Notes under the pieces: model-generated
Told to the model about the DNA's origin: nothing
Databases searched by the model: none
The model's input: the letters and a program-made list of their open reading frames with translations, nothing else
Source of the DNA: Chrysomallon squamiferum
Lineage: Eukaryota > Mollusca > Gastropoda > Neomphalida > Peltospiridae
Length of the DNA: 64,000 bases
Reading direction: 5' to 3'
Assembly: GCA_012295275.1 (NCBI GenBank)
Contig: CM022670.1
Span: 17,783,698 to 17,847,697, forward strand
Translations under genes and position numbers: made by a program
Part shown: positions 35,061 to 46,819 of the stretch, in pieces
How positions within the stretch are numbered: the stretch's first letter is position 1
Layout: each line of letters begins with the position of its first letter

Positions 35061-35229
35061 ATAATAATAATACATTCAGATAGACAACAAAAAAAGAGAA
35101 AAAATAAAGATACACATTTTTATACAAAGGATGTATAACGTATTTAAAGGTTTGCAAAGGATTCAAACAATGATCACCTCCCTGTTCATTACAGTTACAT
35201 TTCGTTTGACTAAATGAACAGGACGCCAT
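33141..35229 (-). CDS. Probable small three-exon gene, 79-residue protein of unknown function
   Basis: Exons 35178-35229, 34353-34493 and 33141-33187 join in phase (G|GA, then G|AC) with GT-AG ends and end in TGA. The peptide starts MASCSFSQTKCNCNEQG, continues with a proline-basic stretch (GPHKPPRPF), then a dense helix-like segment (YYYTEEWLERERACRR, FILRFINQFSVDQQHD) and ends MKSIWLN. The middle exon is the best supported: it has a strong pyrimidine-rich acceptor and an obviously protein-like composition. The donor at 35178/35177 is weak, and an acceptor-like TTGCAG just above 35248 leaves the frame open upstream, so the true start may lie in an earlier exon. No signal peptide, membrane helix or known domain is visible. 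In another frame the last exon reads EVFVGDNEINMAELSS, which the splice phase does not favour. I do not recognise the family. Confidence 0.5.
33525..33545. promoter_or_regulatory. Perfect 21-bp palindrome made of two inverted CRE-like half sites
   Basis: Arms AGTACGTCAC and GTGACGTACT flank a single A; each arm contains TACGTCAC or its inverse. It lies in intron 2 of the probable 79-residue-protein gene. bZIP binding is an inference from the motif. Confidence 0.35.
33980..34030. repeat. (CTGT)n then (CT)n
   Basis: Intronic in the 79-residue-protein gene; (AAAT)n follows at 34319-34350 against the exon B donor. Confidence 0.9.
35014..35070. repeat. (AGT)n then (AAT)n array
   Basis: Intronic in the 79-residue-protein gene. 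Confidence 0.9.
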
Positions 35230-35510
35230 TATTACCAATACCGACCTGCTGCAAGTTTCTTTCTTTACACTGGAACGGTCATGAAATGATGTAATATTAT
35301 AAAATCAACAAAAGTATTTTATTTAATTTAGACATCAGTGAAGTGTTCGTTGATGCAGCTGTGGTTAATCAGATACTTTATCATTTCATCAACATTTTAA
35401 AATATATTTTCAAATTACGAAGTCTTTCATCGTTATGCACAAAAACAAATTTCGAAATATCTTAATTTGCTTCATAAAGCTGTATAATTTTATAAATATT
35501 TTTTCTAGCA

Positions 35511-36124
35511 GCTATATACAAGGTCAGTGCTAAAGAACATCACTTGTTATCTGTGTATTACGTAGTCTATAATTTATTGTCATATTATCGTCTCAATATC
35601 TATGCGTTAATAGCACTTCATCATTTAAAATAAAAATCAGCAATAATTATTTATCTCTTTGGCATCTCAAGATTTTACCCTACCGTCCTAGAATACAGAA
35701 ATAAAGCTACACACTTATCAGTATTTAAAGACAAAAACTTATTGCAACAATTCTCTTTAAAAAAAAAAATTTCGATCTTTTTTGTTGATATGTCTACTTG
35801 AGTTCAAACAGACATTTCAAAAGGCAGAAACATCCTAAATGTGTCACTATATTTATGTCAGTTTGGCGATGTTAACAGTCTCTCTTCTAGCTTTAAACTT
35901 GTTCATTCTGAACCTGCAGTGATGGTCTGATCTTTCTGAACATTGCAGACTTAAATCAGATCATCAGCCAACTTATAAAGAAGACCTGTTTTGATAGATG
36001 GTATGAACTGAAATATATCATTCTTAATTGAATCCATGTTTTTGTAGTTTTCCATTACAGCTGCTTTGACTCACAAAACGACGTAGTTCTTTTCATTGTC
36101 TTAACGTCATCGCAGACTGAATGC
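35511..36124 (+). repeat. Dispersed repeat, copy 2
   Basis: Partner of 17258-17872, by eye about 85-90% alike over most of its length. It lies between the 79-residue-protein gene and the GPCR 3' end. Confidence 0.85.
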
Positions 36125-36414
36125 ATCAAAATATCAATAGCACTAGTATAGCTTCATATAAACGTGTATGCGTTAACACCATTAGAATTCGTTTTATTTT
36201 CTGCTAAAAAAAACAGATGATCACTTCTGAAACTACTGAAACTGTTCTCTCTGTCTCTCTGATACACGTCTTAAGGAGATATTTCAACAGGTCTTGTTCC
36301 AAAATGTTTTAAATAGCTTTCCGCTGATTTTTTCTTTTTCTTTTTTCTTTTCTTTTTGGTTTTGTTTTTTCTTTAGGTTTTTTAGATGAAGTTTAATTCT
36401 GAAATGTTTTGACG

Positions 36415-36598
36415 TTATCCTCTGAGATTCATTTTCTCCGACGGTGTGGTCCTAGTGCTCGCCTTCACCTGTGACCGACAACTACTGCTGTACGTCGTCT
36501 GAAATGAATATAATGTCATACATGTAACAGTTGCGAGACCCAATCGTTTTTGGAAAATCGGTTTCAACCATTGGTTTATATAGGTATAGAAATTATTA

Positions 36599-36639
<41 letters not shown>

Positions 36640-38699
36640 GTTTGATGTATTAGTTTTCTTGTTTTAAGCTGAATATTCAATATTAACAAACATGATAAAT
36701 TTAAAATCTTAATTGTATAATGTAATTTTAGCAATTCCTGTAAATTTCGGATGAATTTACTATTAATTGTATTTATTTATTAATTTATTTATTTCATACT
36801 AACACTTTAAAATGGCGACATTCTCTACTTACCCTGGTTTGACCTCGTAACTTTTTACACTGACATTTTATAATTCTCGCGACGCAAACTTTGAAACCTT
36901 TGTGCATAAAACAGTACAGAATAGGATTCTGGGCGCAGTTTGTGTGTCCTAGCAACAAGACAAACGGGTACAGCGTAATGAGATCACGTGACATCTGCCC
37001 GTCAAAGTCCATGCAAATTAAGAAGATGTAATACGGAAGCCAGCACGCGGCAAACAACAGAGAAATGATCGTCATGATGAGAGCCAATCGGCGCCTTCCT
37101 AACAAAACTTTGTTTTCGTTGTTCATGCACGAGTTCTGCCTCTGAAGGCTTTCGTCACGCCTCCACAGCTTGCAGCCCATGTGCGCGTACAGGAACGTGA
37201 TGAGGAATCCTGGGAGAACGTAGATGAACACCAAAAGGAATATGTCGTAAATTTGCCGGTCTCGAAAACGTAACCATTTTTCGGTGCAATACTCTAACCG
37301 CAGACCTTGAATGCCGGCTATGTTGTTATGCACCTCGAGCTGGCGTACAATGGCTATAGGCAACATGACGCCGGCAGCCAAAAGCCAGGTGAAACCAATC
37401 AGAATTTTCACTTTGCCAACAGTAAATATCCGTCGATTTATCATGGGGTGGCGAATGGCGAAATATCTGTCCACACTCATACACACAATGGTCAAGACGC
37501 TGGCGCCTATGTAGATACCTAGAGAAATGAGAAAATTTTATATTATTAATACTATTTTATTTTATTTATTTATTTTATTTTTTGTTGTTGTTGAGAAAAC
37601 TGCATGGAACATATTTAAAATAAATAAATACATTAATTAATTAAATAAATATCGGTATTGACGAATCAAACGTATACTTTGTCGTATCGATGCTTTCCAT
37701 TCTTTCCATTATTTACTAACACTAAAATATATTTGAATTTTCGATTATCCTTCTTTAACTAAAGCATTTCATTATTAGCATCAAGTTACTTAACTAGGTG
37801 TTACATATTTAGCTGTTTCTGTTTAATAATAAAGTCGGATGCATTTATCACAGATATATACTCTTCCAGCCTTAAATTTCTTGTGACAGTGACAAAGGTA
37901 TGGCCTATGTTGTGTATACCTCAACAATTCTGTATCAGGAGTGTGGTTAAAAAGTTCACCCGTTTAGATTGCTCGTATCTTTAGCGGCAAAGGATCACTC
38001 ATATGAGCTTTGTCATAAACTGGAAAGCACATACGAAACTATTTGAAAAATCTGATTTGCAGTTTAGTTGGAACGGTAAAACCTTAAATGGACGTATTTT
38101 CTGATACCAGCCAAAACCAGTTAATATTGTTTTCATCTTTTTTCTTCTATTTTCTATTTCATTATTATATTTTTAATAGTTGTTTTTTCTTTCTTCTTTT
38201 TAATTAACTGTCTTACTTCAGATAATAAATATCAATTTTGTATTTGAAAATGTGCGACCTATGAACTTCATCCATTTATCAACTATCAATATCAATCATG
38301 CCATTAATTCAAAGTAATAGCGTCAATATTTATTACTTACCGAACAAAAAACACTCAACTAAAAATCACACCATTAATAACTCAGATAGATTTCGGCTAA
38401 ATTTAAGGTAATTTAGGGTCTCATCAAATAGTTTCGCATCATTAAATTTTCTTTTATGGCGTTATTGAGTTTTTTTCGGCTTAAACCAATGGAACGCCTG
38501 GGAATTCACTTTAAAACTGTTGTAATGGTAACGATTGTCTTATTGAATTTCATGGTCGTTTGAATGGGTTTTATAACGTAACGGGGGACGTTTAAAATAA
38601 TACCTTGTAGATAGCCGCTGAGTTTGCAGAGAACTTCTCCAAACAACCACACCTGATACACTATCTCAGCCACAGTCATAGGGATACAGCAAACAGCAA
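36415..38699 (-). CDS. Class A peptide-type GPCR, 3' part (TM2 to C terminus), 3 exons
   Basis: Exons 38604-38699, 36833-37518 and 36415-36498 join in phase with GT-AG ends. The first encodes the end of TM2, ECL1 and the TM3 cysteine (VWLFGEVLCKLSGYLQ). The second holds the rest of TM3 with the DRY motif (SVDRYFAIRHP), TM4, ECL2 with its cysteine (LEYCTEKW), TM5, a basic ICL3 (LLGRRRLALIMT), TM6 with CWLPYYIF, TM7 with NPILYC, and helix 8. The last exon adds a Ser/Thr-rich tail ending MNLRG. The motifs place it in the rhodopsin-class peptide receptors, near the orexin/allatotropin/NPFF/QRFP branch; the exact ligand cannot be told. It acts at the plasma membrane through G proteins. The exon with the N-terminus and TM1 is missing: the first exon here opens in phase 1 after a good acceptor, and no upstream partner was found in the window, so the gene is partial here. 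Confidence 0.88.
36598..36639. repeat. (ATT)n array
   Basis: In the last intron of the GPCR gene. Confidence 0.9.
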
Positions 38700-38719
38700 C
38701 TGAAATAATATTTAATAGT

Positions 38720-39402
38720 TATACTTTAAAACTAAATACACAATGATGATGATAATGATAGCAGCAGTAGTAATAGCAGATATGATGATGATAAAACAGT
38801 ATTAACAAAATGATAACAATAATAACAACAGGAATTATAGTAGTAGTAGTAATAATAATAATAATATAAATAATAATAATGCGTTTTTGTATCTCTGGAA
38901 AATGACATAAAAAATTATCATTTGCTGTTATTCAATACTGCTACATCTACTACTACTGCTACAGCTACTACTGCTGCTGTTGTCGCTGCTTCTGCAGTAT
39001 TACTGATATTATTACCACTGCTGTTACTACTACTACTACGTACTACAGCTCCTACTAAAACTATTTCTACTACTACTATGAATAATAATAATAATGCTGA
39101 CAATGATGATGATGATGACGACGATGTTGATGATTATGTTAATGACAGCAGAAAGATCAGTAGTATGATCTTTATTTTAAAAGTTTAACCAAAGTGTAAT
39201 AACAAAACTGTAAGTTCCATCGACGCCAAATGCCCCACCATTTGTTTTGATTTTTCAAGAAAAACACAGATGAGTCGACTAAAAATAATTTATTTAGAAT
39301 TTAATAAACAATAATACCAAAGCCAGAACAAAAGCGAATTGATTACCAAACCAAAACTTGAGAAAATACCGCTGTATTCAAGGAAACAATATTTAAAAAG
39401 AG

Positions 39403-39437
<35 letters not shown>

Positions 39438-39448
39438 AATAAATAATT

Positions 39449-39497
<49 letters not shown>

Positions 39498-41020
39498 CAA
39501 AAAAACCACAAAACTAACAAAAAGCGAATATTCAATTCAAACAACAACCAAACCAAAATTTTTTTATCATTCATATCAGTAAGAAATAAAAAATAAAATA
39601 AAATAAACAGCAAAGGAAAATTATTAAATAAAACAACAAAACAAAAATCAAAAACAAAAACAAAACTACAGCGAATGCCGTTCATTATACAAAAGTTAGA
39701 GCAATAACAACAAAACTAAAATGTAAATGAGCATCATTTAATAATAAAAGAAATATTCAGCAAAGAGAATATGAAAATAAATAAATAAATAAAAAATTGT
39801 AAAACAATAAAAGTCTACAGAAGAGCCAAAATTACAATAGGTTGATTGATTATTTTTGAAAACAATAAAAAATATTCTTTATTATCTTTTTTTATATGTT
39901 AGAAATATTGGATTTTAAGGCAATTAACGGGGTAAAAAAAAAAGAAGATAGATGATTTTAAAAGCCAGATCGATACTAAATAAATTTGACCTTCTAATTC
40001 AAAAACAAGAAAAACATCTTTTTTGTTGATGTGTATTTGAAGCCTATTGATGAATGATGATGGTTTGTATGATGATAACAATTATAACGAAGAAGCAAAA
40101 AGAATAAATATAGCTGTAAACATCACCTTAATTATGAAAATAAATCATAATCCTAATTGTTTAAAATTTGTGAAATAATATATCTGAGAGTATTCCGACA
40201 TGATAGTCAAAACTATACATAAAAATCAGAAAAATCATTTTGGTGTATATGAATGAGCCTTCTTCTTTGCCCAGACTTCACAAACTAAGTCTCTTACTGT
40301 CACGTAATTTCCGCTGAAATCATGTAAACGTATGATTAACATCAGGACGAGAGATTGCTCCAGACATTATTTTAGTCAGCGGAGCTGTCAGACAGGCAAA
40401 TAGATAAATGAACACTGAGTTAGAGGCTTCATTTAGACGAACGTTCCAGCTTGTCAAGCAAAATATAATTTAACAAATTAAGTCTCTGCTTTGACAATTG
40501 TGTGTGGGTTGGCAAGTTTATTGACATTTTTAAAAAGCTCTTATTGACATTTGTAAATGCTTATAAACCCAATTATCGGCCATGTGCAAACAAAATGGTC
40601 TCAGGGCTTTCACGCTTTCTCCTACCAATGACAGTTGGTGTAATTTTTTCTCCTTCTCTGCGTCTTCCCAGTTTTGTTAACAACACAGTACAGATTCCAT
40701 GTAAGTAAAGGTCGCTGTAATTAGAACCCCGTGGCTGGGCTGTTTTTAGAAAACTGAAAACTGAATGAAAGGTTACACAGTGCTGTGAATTTGATCAGCA
40801 CTGTGAATGAATGCACCCATTCCAGAAATAACCATTTTTGATTAATAATTTTTTTTTTTATTTTAAATGCTTGGTGCATTTGACAATCATAATTTTGTTT
40901 CGGTTGTAATAATGTCTTCAGATAATTTTAGATGTCTGTAAATGTATATAGTAACTCGTGTCCATTCATTTCTTATCAATGAAAATGTTATCTACATGCA
41001 TTGTATAAGCATTCAAACAC
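38720..41020. other. Long intron or intergenic DNA upstream of the GPCR exons
   Basis: CTA/AGT-type low complexity at 38745-39130, then AT-rich DNA. A plus frame at 40502-40708 ends at a GTAAGT but has no partner exon or family match. If the receptor's TM1 exon lies beyond the window, this is intron. Confidence 0.5.
39400..39495. repeat. (AAT)n and (AAAT)n arrays
   Basis: Two AAT runs separated by AAAT units. Confidence 0.9.
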
Positions 41021-41079
41021 ATGCCTACGTATAAGATGACGCACGCAGTCATATATATATTATATATATGTATAAAACC

Positions 41080-41340
41080 ACACTCACCATACAAACATAC
41101 ATACATATACACTCATACATACATACGCACGTACATATACACACAAGCACACATATATAGACATATTCAAACGCTTACATCGTACATACACACATGCATA
41201 CACACATACTCACGCACACACACATACATACATACATACACATATACACATACATGCATACTCATATATATACACATACATACATACGTACACATATATA
41301 TATATACACATACATACATACGTACACACATACATCACAG
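41080..41340. repeat. ACAT/ACAC/ATAC array
   Basis: About 260 bp of degenerate ACAT-type tetramers. Confidence 0.9.
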
Positions 41341-41863
41341 AAGACTAATATGATAAAACATCGCTACACTACTCAGTCTTCCCCACTTCTCTCACTGATA
41401 AACTCTCCCGTTTTTCTGCTTAATGGTTCTATATCTCGACTAATGATTAGCACCATGAGAAAATAAATCTCTAGCTCAATTTATTTAGCTTCTGGTGTTG
41501 TATTAAATCCCTTTTCTAATTCTCCAAATCACATTCACGTAGTCTCGTTTGTAAATATGCGTTACGGAAGCATCTCCCAATTCAGAGAGCAATTTCTGTC
41601 GCTCTGGAGAGCGATCAGTCAAACCTGGTTGCCACACGCCACTACTTCAGCTAAATAATTACTTTTAAAAAAAAGAACAACATAAAAAGTAATAATCATA
41701 ATAATAATAATATAGCCACTAATAATGATATATTAAAAAAAAAATAAGAAGAAATGAAAAAAATAACTGACTGATGGTGAAAGTGAGTTATTCCGTGCAT
41801 ATTCGCAATTTATACGGATGTTTTTATTTTTATATTTTTATATTTGTTTAGTTTATTTATTTT

Positions 41864-41969
41864 GAAACTCGGTTTATAAAACTGAGGCAAAATAACAACA
41901 ACAATATTTATATTTTTATTTTAAAACTCCGTTTATAAAACTGAGGCAAAATAACAACAACAATATATA
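41864..41969. repeat. Tandem duplication, period 59 bp
   Basis: GTTTATAAAACTGAGGCAAA with the following AACAACAACAATAT occurs twice, 59 bp apart, with one base change near the front. Confidence 0.9.
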
Positions 41970-42611
41970 TAAATTTAAAATCATATACTGCATATTTATA
42001 GCCTTAAGCCCTTAAGGCTATAGTACTGAAGCTTATTTCGCTTAAAGGTGGAAATGTTGTTTACTTTCTTTCTTTTTTTCTCATGATTCGTTTTACATTT
42101 TTGTTATTCTTCTAATGTGAGATTATTTTAGTTTTTAAGGTTACGGGCAAAAGCACGCAACAGAATAGAGAAATCTAAGATTCTGAGAGCTGAAGGGACG
42201 TGATCAAGTTAACAAAAAGATGACAGAACAGAATGAGTATCTCTTCATCTGTTTTCTAGGCCAGTCAATAGTTCCATGATTGTATTTCGAATCGTTCATA
42301 CTGAACATTGTCGGAAAATCACAGTAACCTGATTTGTGATTGGCACATCATCATCAAACTGATTGCGTCAATTGTGTTACGCTTTGATAAACGCTGTCAT
42401 TACACTGATCTTAGCTCCTGGGTTTAGGCGATTTGTTATAGGTCATTTTCTCCAAAACGTGCCCAAGTACCAGTGGAGTACAAACTGTCGAGTTAATAAA
42501 GGGTTTAACATGGGAGTGAATGAATGAATGCTAATAACATTTTACATTTTAATTTTAACATTCGTGAGTTGTTCTTTGTTTTCGGGGCTGGTTATTATTA
42601 TCATCATCGTC

Positions 42612-42612
42612 C

Positions 42613-42653
<41 letters not shown>

Positions 42654-42680
42654 TTTTTTATTATTATTATTATGATTATT
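42612..42680. repeat. (ATT)n array with a T-run interruption
   Basis: About 20 ATT units. Confidence 0.9.
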
Positions 42681-42689
42681 ATTTTAAAA

Positions 42690-43955
42690 TAATGATGGTA
42701 TAGAAAAGAAACCCGTTTCTTTAATGCCATCAACTACTATAAGCATGAATTTAAAATGCGTGAACCATCTCACGGAAAGAACAACATATATTACAATCTT
42801 TGATAATCGAATCGCAGAACAATGGCTGGAATGGGGAAAAGCTAATTAGTAACAGCATAATAATTCCTTTTATCTATTGTAAAATAGCTTTAAATAACTT
42901 AAATAAGATTTAATAGTAAGAGATGGCCTCACGATAAACTTTTCAGCTAAAAAAAAAGATGATTTGCCATTGAATTCCTTGCTCGATCATTTGCTTTTCC
43001 TTGAAGAAGCAACCAATTTTTTTTTTCATAATGTTTTTTTTATTTTTTTTATTTTAATATTTTTTTTTTTTTTTTTATTTTTTTGAAGAAAGGTTCCGGA
43101 CTATAGTTATGTAGGTGTATATTAAAAAAAAAGTTATAAAATAAAATGTTTCAAAATAACTAATCTGAGAATTTGTATCGTTCTCCAGTGGAAAAACTTC
43201 AGTATAATAATTTTTTTTTTTTTTTTAAATTATTCGATAATGTCATCATATCGAATCATCTTAGGTTCAAATAGATTGAAAACATTTTTAAATACAAATA
43301 TAAATACTTTTCATCAAGTCAGAATCGAATATAATATTTATATATTCAAAGTAAATGTATGTAAATACAAATAATCTTCAGATATAACGAACAAAAATGG
43401 TTTACCGTTGATTTCGTTTGAAGCATACATTTCATAATGTTATTGGTAAAACATCATATATTACCTCTTATACCATCATATACAATCAGAAAACATACAA
43501 CATCAAACATTATCACAATTTATTATATAATGGTTAGGCATTTGAAAATCTAATAAATGTACACCAGACAAGAAATCAATTATCTGAATTACGCAATACA
43601 AGCAATAAATCTTATCCTCATTTGTTTACATTTATATTCCAGGAAATGAACAAAATTATTTGGTATTTTTATTTATTTGGTATTTTGCAAGAATTTGTAA
43701 CTAAATTCTCATTTAATTTAGATTTATGTTTTGTTTGTTTGCCCACAGTATTATCAAATTCAAATGACCGTGTATGTAATTGTATATATATATATATGCA
43801 TATACACATACAACATTTAAATTAAAACTTGATATTTTAATGACATTAGTTAGACAATAAATAGTGACGTATTTGAACTCACGTCGATGTTGTTTAATAT
43901 AAGGCTCTACAGTTTTCACACAAATATTCATCTGTAATTGGAAATGGAACTGGAA
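42690..43955. other. AT-rich DNA with T runs, no feature seen
   Basis: Mixed unique AT-rich sequence; nothing interpretable. Confidence 0.6.
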
Positions 43956-43959
43956 TCGA

Positions 43960-44145
43960 ATCAACAAAATAACTTCACATTCTGTATTCAGTTTGCGTAA
44001 ACAATGATATAATTACATACAGTGTTCAATTGTACATAGTGATATAATTATGTATACAGTTTATACTAATATAATACATAGTACAAAAGTAGTCAGTTTT
44101 CGTAAACAGTGATATAATTATATGCACAGTGTATATAAATGGTTC
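43960..44145. repeat. Irregular repeats of a GTAAACAGTGATATAATTA-like unit
   Basis: AGTGATATAATTA-type blocks with GTATACAGT recur three times at about 44000, 44038 and 44105. Confidence 0.65.
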
Positions 44146-44539
44146 ATGTATCATGAAACAAAAACACAAGATGTATAAAATTGTTGTAGGGATCCATTAA
44201 CTTTTCTGCTTCTTCTTTTTTATATGTAAATCAACATTTTTTTTGAGATCCACTTTCTCCTCCTCTCTCCCTCGCCTTCATTCCCTTTCATTCAACAGTA
44301 TTTCGTTATTAGATAACTGTTTGTTTTCTTCGTAGTTTTTAAATGTATTATCTTTTTATTAGTATTTTCCAAAGTATCAGTAATTCCGTCTGTATAGATG
44401 TGTATGTATTTGTGTGTTTGGTATGCTATAGTGTGGTGTAAAGATACTGAAAGAAAAATGGATACGTCGCAAGACAGAATCAGAAAAACAAAATAATAAA
44501 AGACTCCACAGAAAACGAAGCGAATAAGTGTATATTGTA

Positions 44540-44597
44540 TGTGTGTGTGTGTGTGTGTGTGTATGTGTGTGCGTGTGTGTGTGTGCGTGGGTGTGTT
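44540..44597. repeat. (GT)n array with GTAT/GC variants
   Basis: Imperfect dinucleotide array. Confidence 0.9.
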
Positions 44598-44680
44598 CTT
44601 TCATTAACAATTATGTGAAAATGAATAGAAAATATCACTAAGAATGATTCCACAATAACGCAGTTCTGTTGTATAAAGCG

Positions 44681-45074
44681 GGTCCTCGCGTTACGTCGGA
44701 GATCCATTCCTACGGAACGACGTAAGGCGATTTACGATGCAAGTCGGAAATACGTTAGACTAAGTCATTTACCTAACCTAAAAGAATTAGGCCATAGGAG
44801 AATGAAAGAAAAAATATGATTATAATACAGAAAAATGACAAAAATAAAATATAAAAAAACAAAAAAAAACAACAACACAAACACAAAAGTGAGAGACAGG
44901 ATGCAAATAAAGCGCGCGGTACCCCAAAAGCGTATGCTGGGTCCTAAAAAACGCTCACAAACAAGGGTGACCTCGGAGTTTCGATTTTACGTCGCGCTGC
45001 TTCAAGTCGAAATTTATTTTTTTAATTATTTATGGGATTACCACTGTAAAAATCGAAACGACTCGTCGAGGACC
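44681..45074. mobile_element. Candidate MITE (non-autonomous DNA transposon), about 394 bp
   Basis: The ends read GGTCCTCG and, inverted, GGTCCTCG, with further partial symmetry (TTACGTCGG inside the left end; TCGATTTTACGTCG inside the right). The interior is markedly richer in CpG than its surroundings and has no coding frame. I could not settle a target-site duplication, so the exact ends are provisional. Confidence 0.45.
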
Positions 45075-45229
45075 ACCCTCTGTACGTGTATATACAGAAT
45101 CCCTTTTCCCTAATCATGTGCTGGTATATCTTCGAGAAGAAGAACACGAAGAAGAAATAAAAAGAAGAGGAAGAAGACGATCATAATGAGGACATGAAAG
45201 AGTAAGAACAAATTATTTTCTCCAACGTT

Positions 45230-45840
45230 TGTAATCTTAATGGGCAAGCCACTGAAGCAACTTCGAAGATTAACCGAAAAAATCATGAAACGCTTTGTTG
45301 ATAATTATTGATAAATTTTACGACATGCGCATGGCGCTTCTGAGGACACACGAAATAACGGTATGGGCATCAACGCAATCGTTTAATGAAGAAGCGCAGG
45401 ATACTGTTATCAGTGGCGCATCTTGATTGCTTGTGCACCTTATGGCCAAATGATTGGCGTTGCTTTCCGCAGTTCGACACGGCCATGCGGGTTCGGGCGA
45501 GGTCGCGTGAAGTTCAGGGCATAGCAAGTCATAAAAGATATCTTTTTTATGACGTGCTTTGGCTTTTCGCGAAACTAAATATTAAACGATGCCTCTAACG
45601 ACATGCACCGGCGATGATTATCGGGCATGTTTGCGGCACTTGGCCATCTTTACAAAATCCCGTGTATTAGTTTTGATTACTCGATTAGCTTGTTTTCACT
45701 CAGGTGTTTTCGCCGGCTGCATTAAGTTTTGTCTTTGTTTGGTAAACTTACAATTTGCCTTTACCAGCACTGCTTCGTACAGGTGCCAGACATTTATCCG
45801 ACTTAAACAGAATCGGAACCATGAGATAGTCTGCTGACGA
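45230..45840. other. CpG-richer unique patch, candidate regulatory element
   Basis: About 600 bp with frequent CpG, sandwiched between a candidate MITE and a minisatellite. Short frames occur on both strands with no splice or family support. GTCATAAAA and its inverse TTTTATGAC face each other at 45528-45553. Confidence 0.4.
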
Positions 45841-45844
45841 AAAT

Positions 45845-46340
45845 GCATAGTGAACTGTAAAGACAGTGAACTAACTGTAAAGACGGTGAATTGTAAAGTC
45901 ATGGTGAATTTTAGAGACATAAAGAAAGTGAACTATAAAGACATAGCTGTAAAGACTAAATGATCTGTAAAGATAGAGTGAACAGTAAAGACATGGTGGA
46001 TTATAAAATCATGGTGAACTGTGAAGAAAGTGCACTATGAAGACACTGAATCATAAACACACACTGAGCTGTAAAGACAGAGTGAACTGTAAAGAACTAA
46101 CTGTAAAGACGGTGAATTGTAAAGTCATGATGAATTTTAGAAACATAGTAAATAGTAAAGACATGATAAACTGTAAAGACAAAGTGAACTGTAAACACAT
46201 TGTGAACTACAAAAACATGAAGAACTGTAAAGACATACTGAACTATGAAGACATGGTGAACTGTAAAGATATAATGAATTGCAAAGATAGTGAACTGTCA
46301 AGACACGGTGAATTGTAAAGACATAGTGAATTGTAAATGA
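45845..46340 (+). repeat. Minisatellite, unit about 18 bp
   Basis: Imperfect copies of GTGAACTGTAAAGACAT, about 25 in all. A longer block (ACTAACTGTAAAGACGGTGA onwards) occurs twice, near 45865 and 46092, so a higher-order duplication is superimposed. Because the unit is 18 bp, one plus frame stays open through it, giving peptides of the VNCKDM type. Confidence 0.9.
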
Positions 46341-46664
46341 ATAGTTGACAGTTTTATTTTGTAAAATATAATATGCAGAAAACTAACGCAGAGAAGAGAA
46401 GAAAAGAATAGAAAGAAAAAAGAAAAAGACCTAAAAAACAAAAAACAACAACAAAAAACCCACAAAGAGTATGAAACACCAAGACACTGAAATAGAAAGG
46501 TAGAGATAGATAAAAAGTTAGATAAATATATACACATAGACAGGCAGACTGACTGACTGATTAACTGATTGCTAGATGTATAGATAAATGGATGGATGGA
46601 CCAATAGATAATATATTGGATGATAGAATGAATGAATTAATAATAGACCAGAAAGAGAGAGATG

Positions 46665-46766
<102 letters not shown>

Positions 46767-46819
46767 CTTCTTATACTCTAACAAGTATAAACTCAGACTA
46801 TTGGATGTAATGGAATATT

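Noticed and set aside
40502-40708. Plus frame of 68 codons ending at a GTAAGT
   Set aside because: One splice-like site alone is weak evidence; no acceptor, partner or family match.
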